A stretch of 64,000 bases of DNA, from assembly GCA_038373885.1 (NCBI GenBank), contig JAWZYV010002521.1:124001-188000 (forward strand), in the 5' to 3' direction. This document shows positions 33,391 through 46,417 of this stretch, one piece after another. A program made the position numbers and the translations under genes. Source of the DNA: Cheiracanthium punctorium. Taxonomy: Eukaryota; Arthropoda; Arachnida; Araneae; Cheiracanthiidae. How positions within the stretch are numbered: position 1 is the stretch's first letter; each line of letters begins with the position of its first letter. The notes under the pieces are model-generated. The model saw nothing but the letters and a program-made list of their open reading frames with translations. It was not told where the DNA came from and made no database searches.

Positions 33391-36300
33391 TAAAAAAGAA
33401 GCTGCTTAAAAATGTATTTCATTTTTCTTTTAAATGAGAATTAATTCGGTTTAAGGTACTGTAGAATCGTCGAACAGTTCTAATTTTGAGTTCTTGCATT
33501 TCTATTACACTTTAGAGGGATGTTGATGACACAGAACAGCATACAAAAATATATTTTGATGCATACAAATATGACATATATATTCAAGAAAGAAAGATAA
33601 AAAAAACCAAAGCACTTTTTTTAGGCTATTTCATAATTAATAATTTTCTTACAATTAGAAACAATAATACTGTTCTTAAAAAGCAATTGGAATGATAAGT
33701 AACATGATTAAGTTTAAAAATATCTTTTATTGTAAAAGAAAAAAAAACAAAATTCCCTTTTATTTTTGTATTTAAAATCCATAATTAAAAAAATATTTAT
33801 AATCCGATGTATATGTTTCTATGCATGTTGATAACTTGTAGTAACACACAAGAATGACTGACGTTCCTATAATTTAATTTACTCACAATAGTTTTTACCA
33901 ACATTTCTAATGATATGCAAATGCTACAATGATTTTTATGTGTTGCGGAAATGGACGGATAATGGTTATGCTAATTACTGACACAAGTTGGAAATTCTTA
34001 TTTGAAAATATTGTACTCCTCTTTCACTTCCTGTAAAAGTTTTAGTCAAACAAGAAATTTTCTAATGGAAGAAAAGGGAAATGAAATACCGAAAAATAAA
34101 TAAATTAATAAAATAGAGCTGCACTCTAATAAAAATGTTTCATTAATCAAACTTTACTATTATGAAGATTTTTTCTACAATGGAGAAGAAATTGCCCAAT
34201 AGATTACTTAAATCATGCGTACAAACATTACAAATGGTTGAATATTTAAATTTAACCTGACCTCCGATAAAGCATTGTTAACTAACGTAACGTACTTTAA
34301 TGTTCAGTGACTTATACTCGTCTTTGTTGCGTATAGTTATAAAATTACACATTACTGTATTTTTTTAATTGGATTTATAAATAACATCATGAATTATTTT
34401 GTATAAAAAATAAACACGTTATAAACAAAACAAGCTTATATTTGCTTGTTATAGCAAATTATACAGTTTTTTCGATACTGTTAAGTAATTTTGTTTTATT
34501 TATTAAAACACAGGACTTTTTGTTCACACACTAAAAATAATACGTTTTAAACAAATAATGTAGTAGTACTGTACAGTTAAAATTAATCGCAATCTACATT
34601 TTTTTCACTATTATCAAATTTTAAGAAGCAACTATACATAATAATTGCTAAAAAGTTTTCACAATTTGATTATATTTAAAATATTTATATTGCACAAACT
34701 ATATTAGCATTTTTTTATAAAATAAACAAACAAAAAATGCACGAAAGCTTTGCAATATCTAAAACAAAACTGAATTAGAATCTTCTTTTAAATTAAAACC
34801 TATTTTTAAAATTATTCTTCTTGGCCCTCATTCCAATTTCTCACTTTTTAAATAAATGAGAAAAGTAATGCATTTATTTTAAGAAAATCAAGAATGATTG
34901 AGTAAAAAAATATAAAAAATTAACTTTCAGATTAAATATTCACCTAGCTGAAAGATTTAAATTCGTACGTACAGCCTACCAGATAAAATTGGGAAACTTT
35001 TTAATTAAAACCTACAGAGGGATTTAAGCGTGATTTGGCATGATATGAGAAGTAAAAACTGCATTTTCATGAAAGGTCATGCATCAGCCGCCGTAATGAC
35101 TGGAGCAGAAATGGAGACGATATTATGAAGAAAGGGTGATATATAAACACAGATTGATTAAAATATATTTGGGATATCTTATAGCTCCCAGGAAATTTAT
35201 TGCTACGCGTTGGGTCGCATTTAAGAATACTTTATCACAGAAATTCCCAGGCAAATAAAAATGGAATTTAGTTTATAATGATTTATTTTCCTCGATGGGT
35301 GCAAAGGAATTAACATCTAAAAATCTAGCGAATCACTCAGAGTAATTTGTTGCATTTTATTAAATAAATAAAACTGAACTGATTAAAGGAAGAAGTAATA
35401 TTATCATTTAACTATTTAATGTACAGTTTGATTTGTCATACAGTAACTGAAATAAACCTACGAGAAAATGAAATATTTTCTAACCCAAATGTAAATTTAG
35501 AAATAAAGGTAAAATTTTGATAGTTGTCTGTTGAATTGACAAATATTCCTCTTTTCTGGCTTAGTTTTTCAGCTATTTTTTAACCTAGTCTGCCATAATT
35601 TATCTTCATACAGATCAACTATTAAAAAGGATTTTTTTTCTTAAAATAAAAGGAGTTTTTCTTTTTGTATACATCTGAGCAATTCATTAAGAACTCTTAT
35701 CATAATTTTTTGTCTAACTTGATTTTTGCAGAATGAGATACCAGTTAACTCATTAAGTATATCATATCATATATGACAACAGCTGTTGGTATCTGTCAAG
35801 TATTCTGCATTTTAGTATTACTTTTAACTGTACAAAAGATACTCATACCTTCATTTTAATAAATTATCCAATTTTGAACTTTTCCTATGGAATCAATAAA
35901 AATTTGTTATGAAGAAACAATTACTTTAAAAAAAAAATTTCGTGATAAAATATAGTCATAATAAAGGGGTGATTCTGACCACTCTTCTAAAAAGAAAATC
36001 CTAAAACTTAAGTTTTCAGTTCTTCCGTTTAAGCGTTTTGAATCTTCAATAGCAATCTTGTAAATGGAAAAATAAAAAAAATAAAAGTTGAAGTTGCTTT
36101 GTATATTTATAGGTGAGGAAAGGACGCAATAAATCCTTAACGGAGAGCTCTTAATTTTATCATTTTTGTTGTGCATATTTCAGGGAAATCAAATAAATTA
36201 AAAGTAATCAATTGGGAGTTTTTTATAGTATGCTTTATTTTGAAGTATGTAAAAAAATAAATTGTTATTTAAATACTCTGAGGACAATGCTATTTCATAA

Positions 36301-36560
36301 GCTTTCCTTTATCTTTAACAATTTATTCGGAACTGAATAAAATTATACGAAAAGCACAATTTAAATAAAAAATAAACGTACTACTTTTTTCCTGGCTTTT
36401 AATCGTAAATTACTAAAAAAGCATGTACAAATTTGTTATAATTTATTTTTTAGTACAAAATTTATTACATATACCATCCGAATTGCCCAGAAATGAAATT
36501 ATTTACTCTGCATTAATACCCAACTCAACATTTGAAAATTACTTTTTTTTTACATTCTTT
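33391..36560. other. Very AT-rich stretch without recognisable gene
   Basis: Only A/T-biased short frames occur; no family signatures, RNAs or element ends recognised. Confidence 0.5.
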
Positions 36561-36639
36561 ACTAAAATGTTTTTATTTAGGTAAACGAAGTCTAGTCGTT
36601 ATTGTCTAACTGGAGTTATGGAAAGACTTGTTGCACGGT

Positions 36640-36790
36640 CGCTTGTTTAACGTAATTACCCTCAAACTTCTGTCATATTTTAGCCGCTTCTTTTAAGTCA
36701 GTTTATTATATTATCCCGTTCTTCATGCAACGCTTTCATGCAATTCCAGTCCCTGCTTTGAATTTGTAATTACCTAAATGGCTTTGCTGC
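36640..36790. other. Island bounded by GTAATTACC motifs
   Basis: Starts ACGTAATTACCC and ends TTTGTAATTACC, as does 49190-49335 (GCTAATTACCCCC ... TTGTAATTACC) at about the same spacing. TAATTA is the core bound by many homeodomain proteins. Could be a repeat or a regulatory element. Confidence 0.35.
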
Positions 36791-36962
36791 ACATCTGGCT
36801 TTGTATTTCTGTTGTGTCAGTATTTATTTTTTTAGGTTAGTTGTTAATCCTATGTGATGCTAGAAATGAGATTTTTTTTATGAAAGATAAATAAAAAATA
36901 AATAAATTACATTTTTTCGCAATTACATGATTTTTTAAAAAATATATTTCAAAAATAATTAG

Positions 36963-37712
36963 AACTGAGTTTAAATGGAAATTTAATAAAAATATTTTAA
37001 TGACGTTCTAACAGTTACCAATTAATACAAAATTAAGAAATTGCCCGTGTTAAATCATATGGAAATGTCACAGTAAAAGCTTTTGAATTCATTATCCTAT
37101 CATTATTAGATTTTTACTTCTTCTTTACATTCTTGCGTATTATTTGAAATTAATCCTTACAAAAACTACAAGTCTTACATTTCAAATAATAGGTTTTTAA
37201 ATAATGATAATTTTTAAAAAATTGTTTCGCTAACATGGTACAACAGGACATCTTTGCAATTCTATCTCTTTATCAAAACATATTAGATAATTTCTCTGCA
37301 AACTGCATTTACCAACTTTATGGACTGCGTTTAACTGAGTTTAAATGGAAATTTAATAAAAGTATTTTAATGACGTTTTAACAGTTACCAGCTAGTACAA
37401 GTTTAAGAAATCATATTAGTAATTTCCTATATTAAATCATAAAGAAATATAAGAGTAGAAGTTTTTGAATTCATTATCCTATCGATATTAGATTTTTATT
37501 TTTTCTTTACACTCTTGCGCATTTCTTTAAAGTTAATCCTTACAACAGATGTACTAATTACTTTTAAAATAATGGGTTTTTTAATTCTGATAATGTTTTT
37601 AATTGTTTTGTTAACATAATACAATAGGAAATTTTTGCGATTTCATATCATTATCAAAACATGTTAAATAATTTCTCTGCAAATTGCATTTACCAACTTC
37701 ATGGATTGCGTT
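36963..37712. repeat. Tandem duplication, two units of about 370 bp
   Basis: AACTGAGTTTAAATGGAAAT starts at 36963 and again at 37333. Order and spacing agree through the ending TGCATTTACCAACTT and TGGA(C/T)TGCGTT. The units are visibly diverged with small indels, so the duplication is old. No coding content. Confidence 0.85.
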
Positions 37713-38352
37713 AAATCAGAGAGATATCAGAATGATAAAGGAGAGTGGTAATGAATGGGCTGTGAGGTTGAATGGACCACTAGTAATATCTGAAAAAGTA
37801 TTTACATTTTAAGATTTTAGGGAGAGTCACTAGATAGAACTAGTTATCTTGGAAAACACGATAAATGTTTAGTTGCTTGCGACTAGCCATTTTCTCACCA
37901 GAGGGAATCCATAAAATCTGCTTTTTTAAAAAGTAAGTTCTTTCTTTTTTCTATAATAGCTGTTACTTAAAAATTATTTATTATTTCATGATAATTATGA
38001 CTTTATTAGTTCTTTTTATTCATTTACTAATATTAAGGTGTATTTAGATTGTGTTTTACAATAATCAGTTAAAAAATGCGATTATATTTAGAAAGCATGG
38101 GTGGGGCAAAATGGGTCACATGCCATGGCAATGAATGAGTCATATTTGCCCTTACCGTGAACATATATTTAGGTTACTTTCTTTTTCTGGTTTTAGATTC
38201 TTAATGATATGAAACTATTTGTTGGCTATTTTAGATTTTTTGATAATTATTTGAAAAGTAATTGTGACGTGATAAATTAAGTAAAATGTGATCAATTAAG
38301 CAGATAATCTAATTTTTTGCCCCCCCCAAAGTTAAAATACAGTATTTTTCAG
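37713..38352. other. AT-rich, no recognisable gene
   Basis: Nothing supported; a C-run at about 38321-38328 precedes a possible element end. Confidence 0.45.
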
Positions 38353-38560
38353 TGGCGTACACAAGGGAAGGGTCTAAGGGGCGCGGATCCCTCACCAAAA
38401 ATTAACAATTTTGCTTCGTTAAATCATGTAATTTTTGACACTGAAATAGGTGTGTTAGACGACTTTATCAAATTCTTATTTTTAGCAGTTAAGATAACTA
38501 ACTAATAAAAGCACAATAAAAGGGGGTCACAAAAAAAAGTTTTTTTTTTCCAAGTAGTTA
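38353..38560 (+). repeat. Possible hAT-like element end
   Basis: CAGTGGCGTACACAAGGG followed by a G-rich patch looks like a hAT-type terminal repeat. The partner end and an 8-bp duplication are not found. Confidence 0.3.
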
Positions 38561-38689
38561 GTGTCAAATTTTTATGAACTAGAGCTGGATTCCTCAGAGA
38601 GAAAGTCCTGTATGTGGCACTGTTTATTTTCTTTTCTTTTTTAATAGAAGTTTGAAACACACAAGACTGTACATGTGCATTAGTATAAA

Positions 38690-38693
<4 letters not shown>

Positions 38694-38720
<27 letters not shown>
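38694..38720. repeat. TA microsatellite
   Basis: About 13 TA units ending directly at CAGGGGGCCCAGTAATTAAC, which could be the tip of a TA-inserting element reaching into the 38721-39130 region. Confidence 0.8.
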
Positions 38721-39130
38721 CAGGGGGCCCAGTAATTAACCAAAAATTTGAATTGCCTAGTAAAAGAGTTTGAGAATAAATAAAAGAAAAACATTTACTT
38801 CACGTATAAGTTCACTCATTCCGATTTAATGCACAAAAATTTCGAAGTGCTTCCCATTACTTTCAACATTATGGCGAAGCCTAAGATCAAAGTTCTAAGA
38901 TCGCAGTGTGATGGCTGAAATTTCACCAGAAAATTAAAATCCCCTTTCGATGATCAAATTCGGCATTTTACTACTGCGACCTGCGTGCAAAGACTCGAAC
39001 TTTTACTGAAAACTACTTGCAACTTCGCGTCTGTCTTGTGTTGCGCCACAGCAAAAAATGGAAACTCGTATTAATTCAAATTATTTTAAACTCGTTTCAT
39101 AAATTGTAATCAGTGTAGTGTTGCGTCACC
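38721..39130. repeat. GC-richer segment, probable decayed transposon
   Basis: Composition rises and phrases such as TTCGAAGTGCTTCCCATTAC and CGACCTGCGTGCAAAGACTC look like once-coding transposon sequence, but I could not read a consistent frame. Confidence 0.25.
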
Positions 39131-39257
39131 AAATGTAACGTCAGTATCACGTAAAAAGTACATACCCCATAGGCAAAAAAGGTAAACCAACAGAATCACA
39201 GGGCCAAACAGTATGCAATTCGAAACACAGTGAATCAAATTATACAAAAATGAATGG

Positions 39258-39313
<56 letters not shown>
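39258..39313. repeat. CA/TA compound microsatellite
   Basis: About 15 CA units (39260-39290) followed by about 11 TA units. Confidence 0.9.
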
Positions 39314-39421
39314 CAGCTTTCCTCAAAGAACTACATTAAAATATGTTTTACTTTATACTTACTTTATTTTTAATATTTTAATAACAACATAAAGTATACG
39401 GAAAAAACACTCAAAATACTG

Positions 39422-39646
39422 GTGTTAAACGATAAAATGAATAAAATCCTTGTATAAAAAACACACATAAAATGTTACTTATAGCACGATACGATTGTTT
39501 CGACTGAAAATTCGTTCAGTCTTCAGTCGAGACGAACGGCTTTGACTGAGGAAGACTGAACGAATTTTCAGTCGAAACGATCGTATCTCGCTATAAGTAA
39601 CGTTTTATGTGTGATTTTTATATTAAGTTTTTATTTATTTTAACAT
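39422..39646. mobile_element. Foldback (long inverted-repeat) element
   Basis: The arms 39449-39524 and 39551-39628 pair closely: GTTTCGACTGAAAATTCGTT CAGTCTTC is exact in both, and the match continues outward through ACACATAAAA and weaker A/T sequence to about 39422 and 39646. The 26-base centre itself repeats AGTCGAGACGAA/TTTGACTGAG. A transcript would fold into a long hairpin. Confidence 0.85.
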
Positions 39647-39649
39647 TAG

Positions 39650-41130
39650 GCATATTTTATTTTTAATAGTGAAAAAGAAGCTTTGTTTTGACTGATTAAA
39701 TTCATTTTTAAATAAGTTTTTTAAATAAATTGTTGTAAGAATAATTTTTTAAATGGTTTTTGAATGATACGTTCCATGGATTTAAATTTCTTCCTCCCCC
39801 ATTAAAAATAATGTTTTTCAGTGCAATTTAAATGAGTGTCATTTTCTGAATTGTAATTTCAATGTTTAAAGTCTTTCTGAGAAAACTTCATTCCTAAGAA
39901 GTGAATCGCAGCAAAATCATTCAATCTCCAGATGTTGGAAAATATTGATTCTCTGAGATTAGAAAAAGTTATTCCTTTTAACTAAATTCTTTAAGGAAGA
40001 GTAAAAGTTCAATTTATCAAAGCGTAAATCCCAAATTTTCCTATCATAGAATATTATTTATTCCTTTAAAAATTGGATTCCTTGGCTTTCATTTCATTCC
40101 TTAAGAATGTGCACTCATTCTTTTCGTTTTAGAGTGAATACTTACTCTTATTTAGAGCCTCTCTTGTAGAAATTTTCATTTCAAAGTATTTTAAAGAAAA
40201 ATATCAATTTGAGATAATGTTATTGTTTCAAGAGTTCTAAATCAAGTATTTCTTTGCAAAAGAATTAGATAAAGCAATTATTTAAAAAAATACAACCTTG
40301 CTACATGTTTTTATTTTTTTAATAGGCATTTATAATTAAAATTAAAACTCAGAAGAAAAACTCATGGATTACTATATACTAATTTTATTCTCGTTAATTA
40401 ATAATCAGAAACCCTCAAAATCCTCACAAACTGAATTTCAGGATCATATTTTTTTTTTTTTATAAAGAATATAAAAATTCAATTCCTTAGTAACATGCAG
40501 GAACATCATGTTTGTCTTATGCGGAAAGTAAAAAAATAGTAATAATAATTTTCTTATGCTAAGTTAAAATATCTCTGACCTTTACAAATTGAGCCTATTC
40601 TTTTTTTTTTAAAGTGCCCATTTACTTTTTAAAAAAAATAGGCACAAATTCGACAAGTGGAAGAGAGTTAAATATTGAGAGGAAGTTACAGTGAAGAGCA
40701 TTCGTGGCATGAGGCTGGGAGTTACTTTTTAATGGGGCTGGATCACTCAATGTTATTATTTTATGAGGGAACTTAATATGAGATACAGGTCGTAAACAGG
40801 TTCCGGTTAGCTCAAAGTTAGGATCTGCAAGCAATAAGCACTTTAAACTGAGTTAACTGCGAAATGTGCCATAAATTTGGTTGTTACCTTCAAGTGGCTA
40901 TGCTGATAATGATAACCCAATTCGAACGAAAAATGTCTAATAAATTTACGAACTTATACAGTTTTTGAGTATCTTGGGATTATATTTGTTGGTTAGAGTT
41001 AATCCGAAAATTTCTGAGTATTTCTGAAGAAATCGATAAAAATATTATTGCTTACATTTGTATATTGCAATAACTTTTACAAAATAACAATTAATTTATC
41101 TTAGTGTTCAGTTACTAGACTTTTCAGTTG
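39650..41130. other. AT-rich, no recognisable gene
   Basis: The frame at 40622-40834 (minus) carries no recognisable motif. Confidence 0.45.
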
Positions 41131-41131
41131 A

Positions 41132-41375
41132 TTTTAGTGCAATTTATAGATAAATACGTCGCGGTATTAAACCCTAAGCTGAGCTATCCCTAGAATCAGA
41201 TTATTCAATGGAAATTTAGTAGAAAATGAAAAGGAGTTGAGTAATAATTTGCTTAACGATTGTGAAGGCAAGAATTTTATATTGATTTTAATGCAATTTC
41301 TAGGTAAGTATACTATGGTATTAACATAGAACCTAAGTGGACTCATCCATAGAATCAGATTATCCAACAAAAACG
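41132..41375. repeat. Tandem repeat, two units of about 152 bp
   Basis: GATTTTAGTGCAATTTATAG at 41132 and GATTTTAATGCAATTTCTAG at 41284 each lead to GGTATTAA and AGAATCAGATTAT with the same spacing. Diverged. Confidence 0.75.
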
Positions 41376-41399
41376 TTTGTGAAATCGACATTAGATTTT

Positions 41400-42940
41400 T
41401 TAAAAGAAGAGATTAGTTTTGAAACATAAGCTCATAATTTTATTGAATTGCAAAATTAAGTATGAAGCATAGTGTAAAATATAAAGAATTATTTAAAACT
41501 TTTATTTTGCCACTAAGTGATTAAGTTAATGATTTTAGCATGTTATTCTCACTAGAGATTATTCTGTCTTGTTTTCAAATACTTTTGAAACTTAAAATAT
41601 ATCTGCTTTTTATGGCATGAAGTAAAATGTAGTATTGGTGCTTAGAAGCTTTGACTGCACTGCAAAGTTTTGTATTCAATTATAAAAACTAATTTGTATT
41701 TTAGGCTTAATTTTCCCCATAGTATATTTCGAGAGAATACTTAAAGTCTCAATTTCATTGAATGGCATAAAATTTAATTTATTTCTATAGAAAAGCTCGA
41801 ATATATACAAAAGAAATAGACTCAAAAGATTTTTAGTAAACTTAATTGATGGTGCAATTAAGAATATTTATCTCAGTAAAAATTTCTTGGGTTGAAATTT
41901 CAGGTAACTTTATATAACTGTATTACCAATTATGTATTTAAAATGTAAGACATATCTATTTAAAGCTGAATATTCTCAGCTTTTAAAGCCCACTGTCAAT
42001 TTAAATTATTAATAAAAGAGCTAAAGAATGTCATGATTTTTCAGATATCCTTTCTTTTGTCGTTAATGTACCCTTATAAAAAGACTTACAATCTGAAATC
42101 ATGTAGGTCATTATTTATTCTCATTTACTATCAAAACGAGAGAAAGGAATAGCAGTTACCAATAAACGGTCAATAAATAATCAACTGTAGAATTAAATAC
42201 AATCAATATAAACATGATGAATATGATTTTACGTCCCATTTGATTAAATTATTTCACAATGTTAATGTTCAGAAGTACATTAATTAAGTTTTAAAATTAT
42301 ATATCAGGCTCTAATCTGTTTAATTTTAACTTTGCTCATGCCAAAATGATTAAAGTCAAATAAAGTTTTTGATAAAAATCTTTTACAATAATTAACTTTT
42401 TCAATGAATACAATCAGTTAAAACAGAAAAAGTCAGTTTACTGCTTATTGACATCTTAGATGCTGTTTATTTGACTTCTTAAAATTAATATAAAATAAAA
42501 AAACTACATTTGAAGGGGAAAAATTGACACTGAACTATAAATTAGCTTGTATGTTGAAGAAAATTGTAAATGGTTCATACAACTAAATTATACAAGAATG
42601 TTTAAAGAACTGGTCGTTGGAATGCTTGCAAAAATGACATCACGCTTATTTGGTCCTGTGAAAACAAAGTCATAATCTACAATTTTGCACGATAGTAAAT
42701 CAGTTATTAAATCCTTTATTGAGAATAAATTTAAAAATTCAGTTAAAAAAGTTGCAATTCAATTTTTAAAAATATTATACTATAAACAACTAGACTTCAC
42801 CGAAATTTAAACTTATGTTGCCCTAGCTGTGGTATTAAAAAGAAATCTGAACAAAAGTGATATGGAAATATCAACTCCCAGAAACAATATAATCAGTGAG
42901 TCTCCAAAACAAATATATTTTATGCTATTTTCATCTAAAG
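41400..42940. other. AT-rich, no recognisable gene
   Basis: Nothing supported beyond low-complexity A/T sequence. Confidence 0.5.
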
Positions 42941-42949
42941 AGAAAGAAA

Positions 42950-43535
42950 GTTTTCCAAATATTCTAGAATGAAACAACCTGAGAAAAGAAAACCATTCCT
43001 TTTCTTATATTTACAGATGAAAATCAGAAGAATATTGCGTTTTATAACTTTAAATTGAAACCCCATTACTTCAAACTTCGGAAGAAGTTGTATTAGGCAA
43101 AATGACCTGAACTGACACAAGGCTTTTATTAAATTCCTCCAACCCATTCGTATTCCCGGCCAAGTTCTATCTCTAGGCCGAGCTCTCCGTATTATTTGCA
43201 TTCCTTCATTACTGTGTTTGTTCAAGAAATTAGAAAAGTATTGCGAACGGCGTGTAATCGGCGAAAGACAATATCGGAATCAGTTATAACTTTATGAAGC
43301 TGTTACCGACGGCGGGCCAATCGAGGTGAGAAAGTGTTCTCCAGAGCAAACAGACCCCGCGAGTCGTAAAAGTGGAGGAACAATTACAAACCGGACGCAA
43401 ACCGAAATAAGATTACTTCTGTTGCGTAAAAAAAAGACATCATAAACCGTATTACTGTTTGTGTTGGGAGGAATTAAGGTTTGTGTAGGGAATGTTGTGA
43501 AGATATTGTTTTCGCTTTGAATATCAGAATATGTA
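42950..43535 (+). repeat. Duplicated non-coding block, copy 1
   Basis: Shares long collinear phrases with 45195-45755: TTTTATTAAATTC, AAGAAATTAGAAAAG(T/C)ATTGC, TTTATGAAGCT(G/A)TTACCG, GCAAACCGAAATAA, TACTGTTTGTGTTG and GGAATTAAGGTTTGTG. Copy 1 is GC-richer in its middle (43290-43400). The frames do not stay in phase between copies, which argues against coding. A segmental duplication 2.2 kb apart, or an old repeat, would explain it. Confidence 0.75.
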
Positions 43536-43599
43536 AGGACGTATTAGAGAACTTGCATATTAGGAATAGAGAAGGAAGTCCGCATGAGTTTCGATCTCA

Positions 43600-44080
43600 A
43601 ATCTTACAAATAAATGGGCAAGCTACAAAGGTGTTATTTTCGAGTTAATAATATCAGAAGAAAAACTAATTTAAATTAATGCAGTCATCAATACGTGAAT
43701 AAATATCAAGTTTTAAATAATTAACTGAATAAATTAAATGAGAAAGCTTACTTTTTTTTTAAGGCGAAGTCTGTATTTCAGTTTTTCAAAGAAACTCAGG
43801 AATAAGCGTAAAGAATATACTGGTCAATGAATATTGGAATACAGTGGGCTCGAGCTACAACGCGATCTGTGTTGCGGGAATGGGACATTACACAAGTTTT
43901 TCATGAGTAATGTATCTCAGAGCTACCGCGGACATCTCGCTGCAAATGCGAGATCTTTCGCTAACATTGAGAAGCACAAACAGAAGTGCGGGGCGTACGG
44001 GGTAAGTATCGTTTTCGTGATCAGGAAGAGACCCAATCAGGGAACGGTATTTCATCCCTCGTAGTATGACAGAAGGCGGA
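43600..44080. other. Unassigned; plus frame at 43834-44064 not recognised
   Basis: The 76-codon frame (for example NGTLHKFFMSNVSQSYRGHL) lies in GC-richer DNA. It has no recognisable domain; GGGGTAAGT after TACGG (43999-44006) would be a plausible splice donor if it were an exon. Weak. Confidence 0.2.
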
Positions 44081-44182
44081 AGCCCCCAAACCGTCTTAGT
44101 CTAAACCTGGCTTTATTTATTGCTTTATGTAGGAAATTGTAATATATAGTCAAGGAATGGCTTAAGACGGCTTGAGGGGCGG
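44081..44182. repeat. Imperfect hairpin, about 24-bp arms
   Basis: GCCCCCAAACCGTCTTAGTC at 44081 pairs with the complement of 44155-44182 (GCCCCTCAAGCCGTCTTAAG). Confidence 0.55.
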
Positions 44183-44360
44183 TCATAAGTGTCTAAAGTA
44201 ACTGTGTGTGTACCATTTCAAAAAGTGGTACAAATGCTCTATCTCACAACGCGGAGTTTTCGCTTACACGAGGGGGTCTTGGAACGAATTCCTCAGGTAA
44301 GACAAGACTTCACTGTACACCGTGTGGAAGTACTGGAAGAACCACTGTACACAGTTACAG

Positions 44361-44541
44361 AGTTGCCAACTGTGTTCCGGGATATAATCAACCATTTTTT
44401 TTCTAAACAGTAATTTGTTTTAAATATTTCTTTGAAAAAGTATTCTGCCTAGATGCTTAATTTCGAAACTTTGCTATAGTTTAAGACAAAAATTACTGTT
44501 TTAAAAAAGTGGTTAATTATATTCTAGAGCAGTTGGCAACT
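44361..44541. mobile_element. Foldback MITE with AGAGTTGCCAACTG ends
   Basis: The left arm AGAGTTGCCAACTG...AATCAACCA...AAACAGTAATTT (44361-44427) has a matching complement at 44489-44552 (AGAGTTGCCAACTG...AATTAACCA...AAACAGTAATTT). About 65-bp arms around a 60-bp loop. The tip itself is palindromic (AGTTGCCAACT). Confidence 0.8.
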
Positions 44542-44559
44542 CTTTTTTTTTATTGTAAT

Positions 44560-45190
44560 GCTCTAACACTTTATTTGCACTTCTGCACTGAGCGCAAGAT
44601 GAAATTCCGAGAGAAAAAAAAATCTGTTTGAAAAAATGCGTACTTTTTCTAGCGAAAAATATACATTCACCTCATATTAAACTATTCTGATATTTTACAA
44701 AAAAATCCGGAATCTCAAAATTTAATTTTATCTGTAAATGACAGATGCATTTCCTTCTATAATAAGCACATTAGCCAATAGAATTTATAAAATGTATTTA
44801 ACTTTGCTCTCTGAAAGGTACGCAAATGGAAAATACAGGAATCTGAACAATCTGATACATTTCTTTTAAACAATAAAGTTCTTCAAGGTCACATATACAC
44901 TCTCAAAAATTATTTCTTCAATTCACGGAAATTCTAGTGTTAGCAGTGCTGACGGAATATCTCCGTTATTGGACGAATACCCTTTCCTTTTTTCTCCTGT
45001 GAATTGAAGAAATTCCTTCAGATTCAACCAATTTTTTCCTGTTCTGCAGATTTCATGAAGAAAAATTCAAGGAAATAATACGTTTTCATAGAGTACGGCA
45101 ATTATTCGTAGAAAAATGAGGCAAAAATTGGTGTATGAAAACGAGTTCTTTCTTTAAGAGTATATATCATTGTATTTTTTACACCAAGTA
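44560..45190. other. AT-rich, no recognisable gene
   Basis: Nothing supported. Confidence 0.45.
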
Positions 45191-45194
45191 AGAA

Positions 45195-45755
45195 AATACT
45201 TTTAAAAGTTTTGCAATTCGGGAGAATACGTATTCCTTTTCTATACTTTTAAATGAAAATCCTAAGAACACTGTTTAACTCTTAAATTGAAAAGTATTAC
45301 CTGGTGCTCAGAAAGAGGTTTTAAAATTACAAAAGGACGAAAAAGTACTGAATTGGCTCAAGGATTTTATTAAATTCTTTCATCTATTCTTATTCTTAGC
45401 CGGTTCCGGGCTCAGAAATTATTTGGAATTCCTCTATTACTATATTTGTTTAAGAAATTAGAAAAGCATTGCAAACGGCGAGTATTCAGGGGAAGACAAT
45501 AGGGGAATCGGATATAATTTTATGAAGCTATTACCGCTCTGGCTTTCGAAGTAAGCAAGTGTTGATCAGATCATCAAGTATCCGAGTAGTAAAAAGAGAG
45601 AAACAGTTATACAAATCGGATGCAAACCGAAATAATATTATTTCCGTTGCTTAAAAAGACATCGTAAATTATATTACTGTTTGTGTTGAGTGGAATTAAG
45701 GTTTGTGAAGGGAATGCTATCAAGAAATTGTTTTCGCTCTAAGTATCAGAATGCA
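45195..45755 (+). repeat. Duplicated non-coding block, copy 2
   Basis: Partner of 42950-43535 in the same orientation; see that entry for shared phrases. This copy is more AT-rich and has lost the GC-rich middle. Confidence 0.75.
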
Positions 45756-45759
45756 ACGA

Positions 45760-46159
45760 ATTTAAGTGAATACAATATGTAATGCAGGCAATCTGTATAA
45801 TTTTCTTATGCATATTTTAGTTATTAACGAATTGCCACGGTATTAAAAAAATATTAGGATGTGATGAATACTAAAGAAATAATTAGATACAGATGAAATC
45901 CATTCAATTAAAATAATTAATGTTTTTATTTACCACATTTTTTCATCCATTTAAAGAATTAGTTATCTTGTATTATTTTTACTTACATGGCTGAAATTAA
46001 TTCCATAGTAGTCGAATCTTCAAGAATGCAAATTTCTTTGACCAACTTTGCCCAACAGACTTTAACTTGAGATGGCACAGAGTGTAACTGCAAAATATTG
46101 ATACTAAAATAAATCAGCAATGTGATAAAAAAAAACGTCAAAAGCATTTTGCAAAAAAA

Positions 46160-46204
<45 letters not shown>

Positions 46205-46410
46205 TCGATTTTAAAATGCTTTATTTCTATAGAATAAAATTTTATCTTATGCATTTAAGTTCTAATATTATTCCTCTAAAATGGTTACATGATATGGGAA
46301 AATGTTTTGTCTTGAAATTTGTAAAGAGGGATCTTTTCGCAAAATACCACGTTTAAATCGATCTAGTACTTTTTTTGGTCTATAGAAGAAACGCACCATT
46401 TGAACATGGC
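45760..46410. other. AT-rich with A-run/TA microsatellite at 46153-46204
   Basis: An A run of about 25 followed by about 13 TA units. No gene seen. Confidence 0.6.
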
Positions 46411-46417
46411 CTTTTAA

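Noticed and set aside
37000..37712. CRISPR-like array
   Set aside because: Only two long diverged units without short repeats and spacers; the DNA is eukaryotic in character.
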